Positions 6,163-6,164 of a stretch of 6,164 nt of DNA are shown here, in pieces. Position numbers and translations under genes: made by a program. Numbering within the stretch: position 1 is the first letter of the stretch; every line of letters starts with the position of its first letter. The stretch is taken from assembly GCA_964344435.1 (NCBI GenBank), contig CAYFNH010000117.1, forward strand, positions 1-6,164, given 5' to 3'. This DNA is from Thiopontia sp964344435 (GTDB lineage Bacteria > Pseudomonadota > Gammaproteobacteria > GCF-002020875). The notes beneath the pieces were generated by a model. That model did not search any database. It saw only the letters and a list, made by a program, of their open reading frames with translations, and was not told the origin of the DNA.

Positions 6163-6164
6163 TT

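Overview
The window reads as a piece of a gammaproteobacterial chromosome. The purine operon order guaB-guaA is typical of that group, the GMP synthase matches the E. coli enzyme in length and active-site numbering, and GC content is high (60-62% in the blocks I counted within guaA). Glycine is very often coded by GGG. A small membrane-anchored retropepsin-like protease and a chemoreceptor next to a lone CheY-like protein suggest a free-living, motile, non-enteric lineage. I cannot name the genus.

Layout. 1-2065 (+): a methyl-accepting chemotaxis protein, cut at the left edge, with a periplasmic sensor, five HAMP-like units in series and a complete signalling hairpin. 2066-2116: a short convergent spacer with two hairpins. 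2117-2503 (-): a single-domain response regulator. 2504-2584: a divergent spacer with a 12-bp direct repeat. 2585-3058 (+): a membrane-anchored aspartic protease. 3059-3099: a promoter with a perfect TATAAT and an all-G/C discriminator. 3100-4557 (+): guaB. 4585-6162 (+): guaA, 27 bp after guaB. The window ends 2 bp after the guaA stop. No tRNA, rRNA, CRISPR array or insertion sequence is visible.

How the genes work together. The receptor and the response regulator are both signal-transduction proteins and may act in one pathway, although they are convergent and not co-transcribed. guaB and guaA form an operon that converts IMP to XMP and then to GMP. Its promoter looks like the type inhibited during the stringent response.

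Most notable observation. The last ~100 bp of guaA differ abruptly from the rest of the gene. GC falls from about 61% to about 27% over the first 70 bp of this tail, and all three ATA codons and both AGA codons of the gene lie in its last ~30 codons. The protein stays intact and normal. This is the signature left when a mobile element integrates into the 3' end of a housekeeping gene and supplies a replacement end. The 3' end of guaA is a known integration site for genomic islands, so an island probably starts at or just past the right edge. Any novel system would lie in that island, outside this window.
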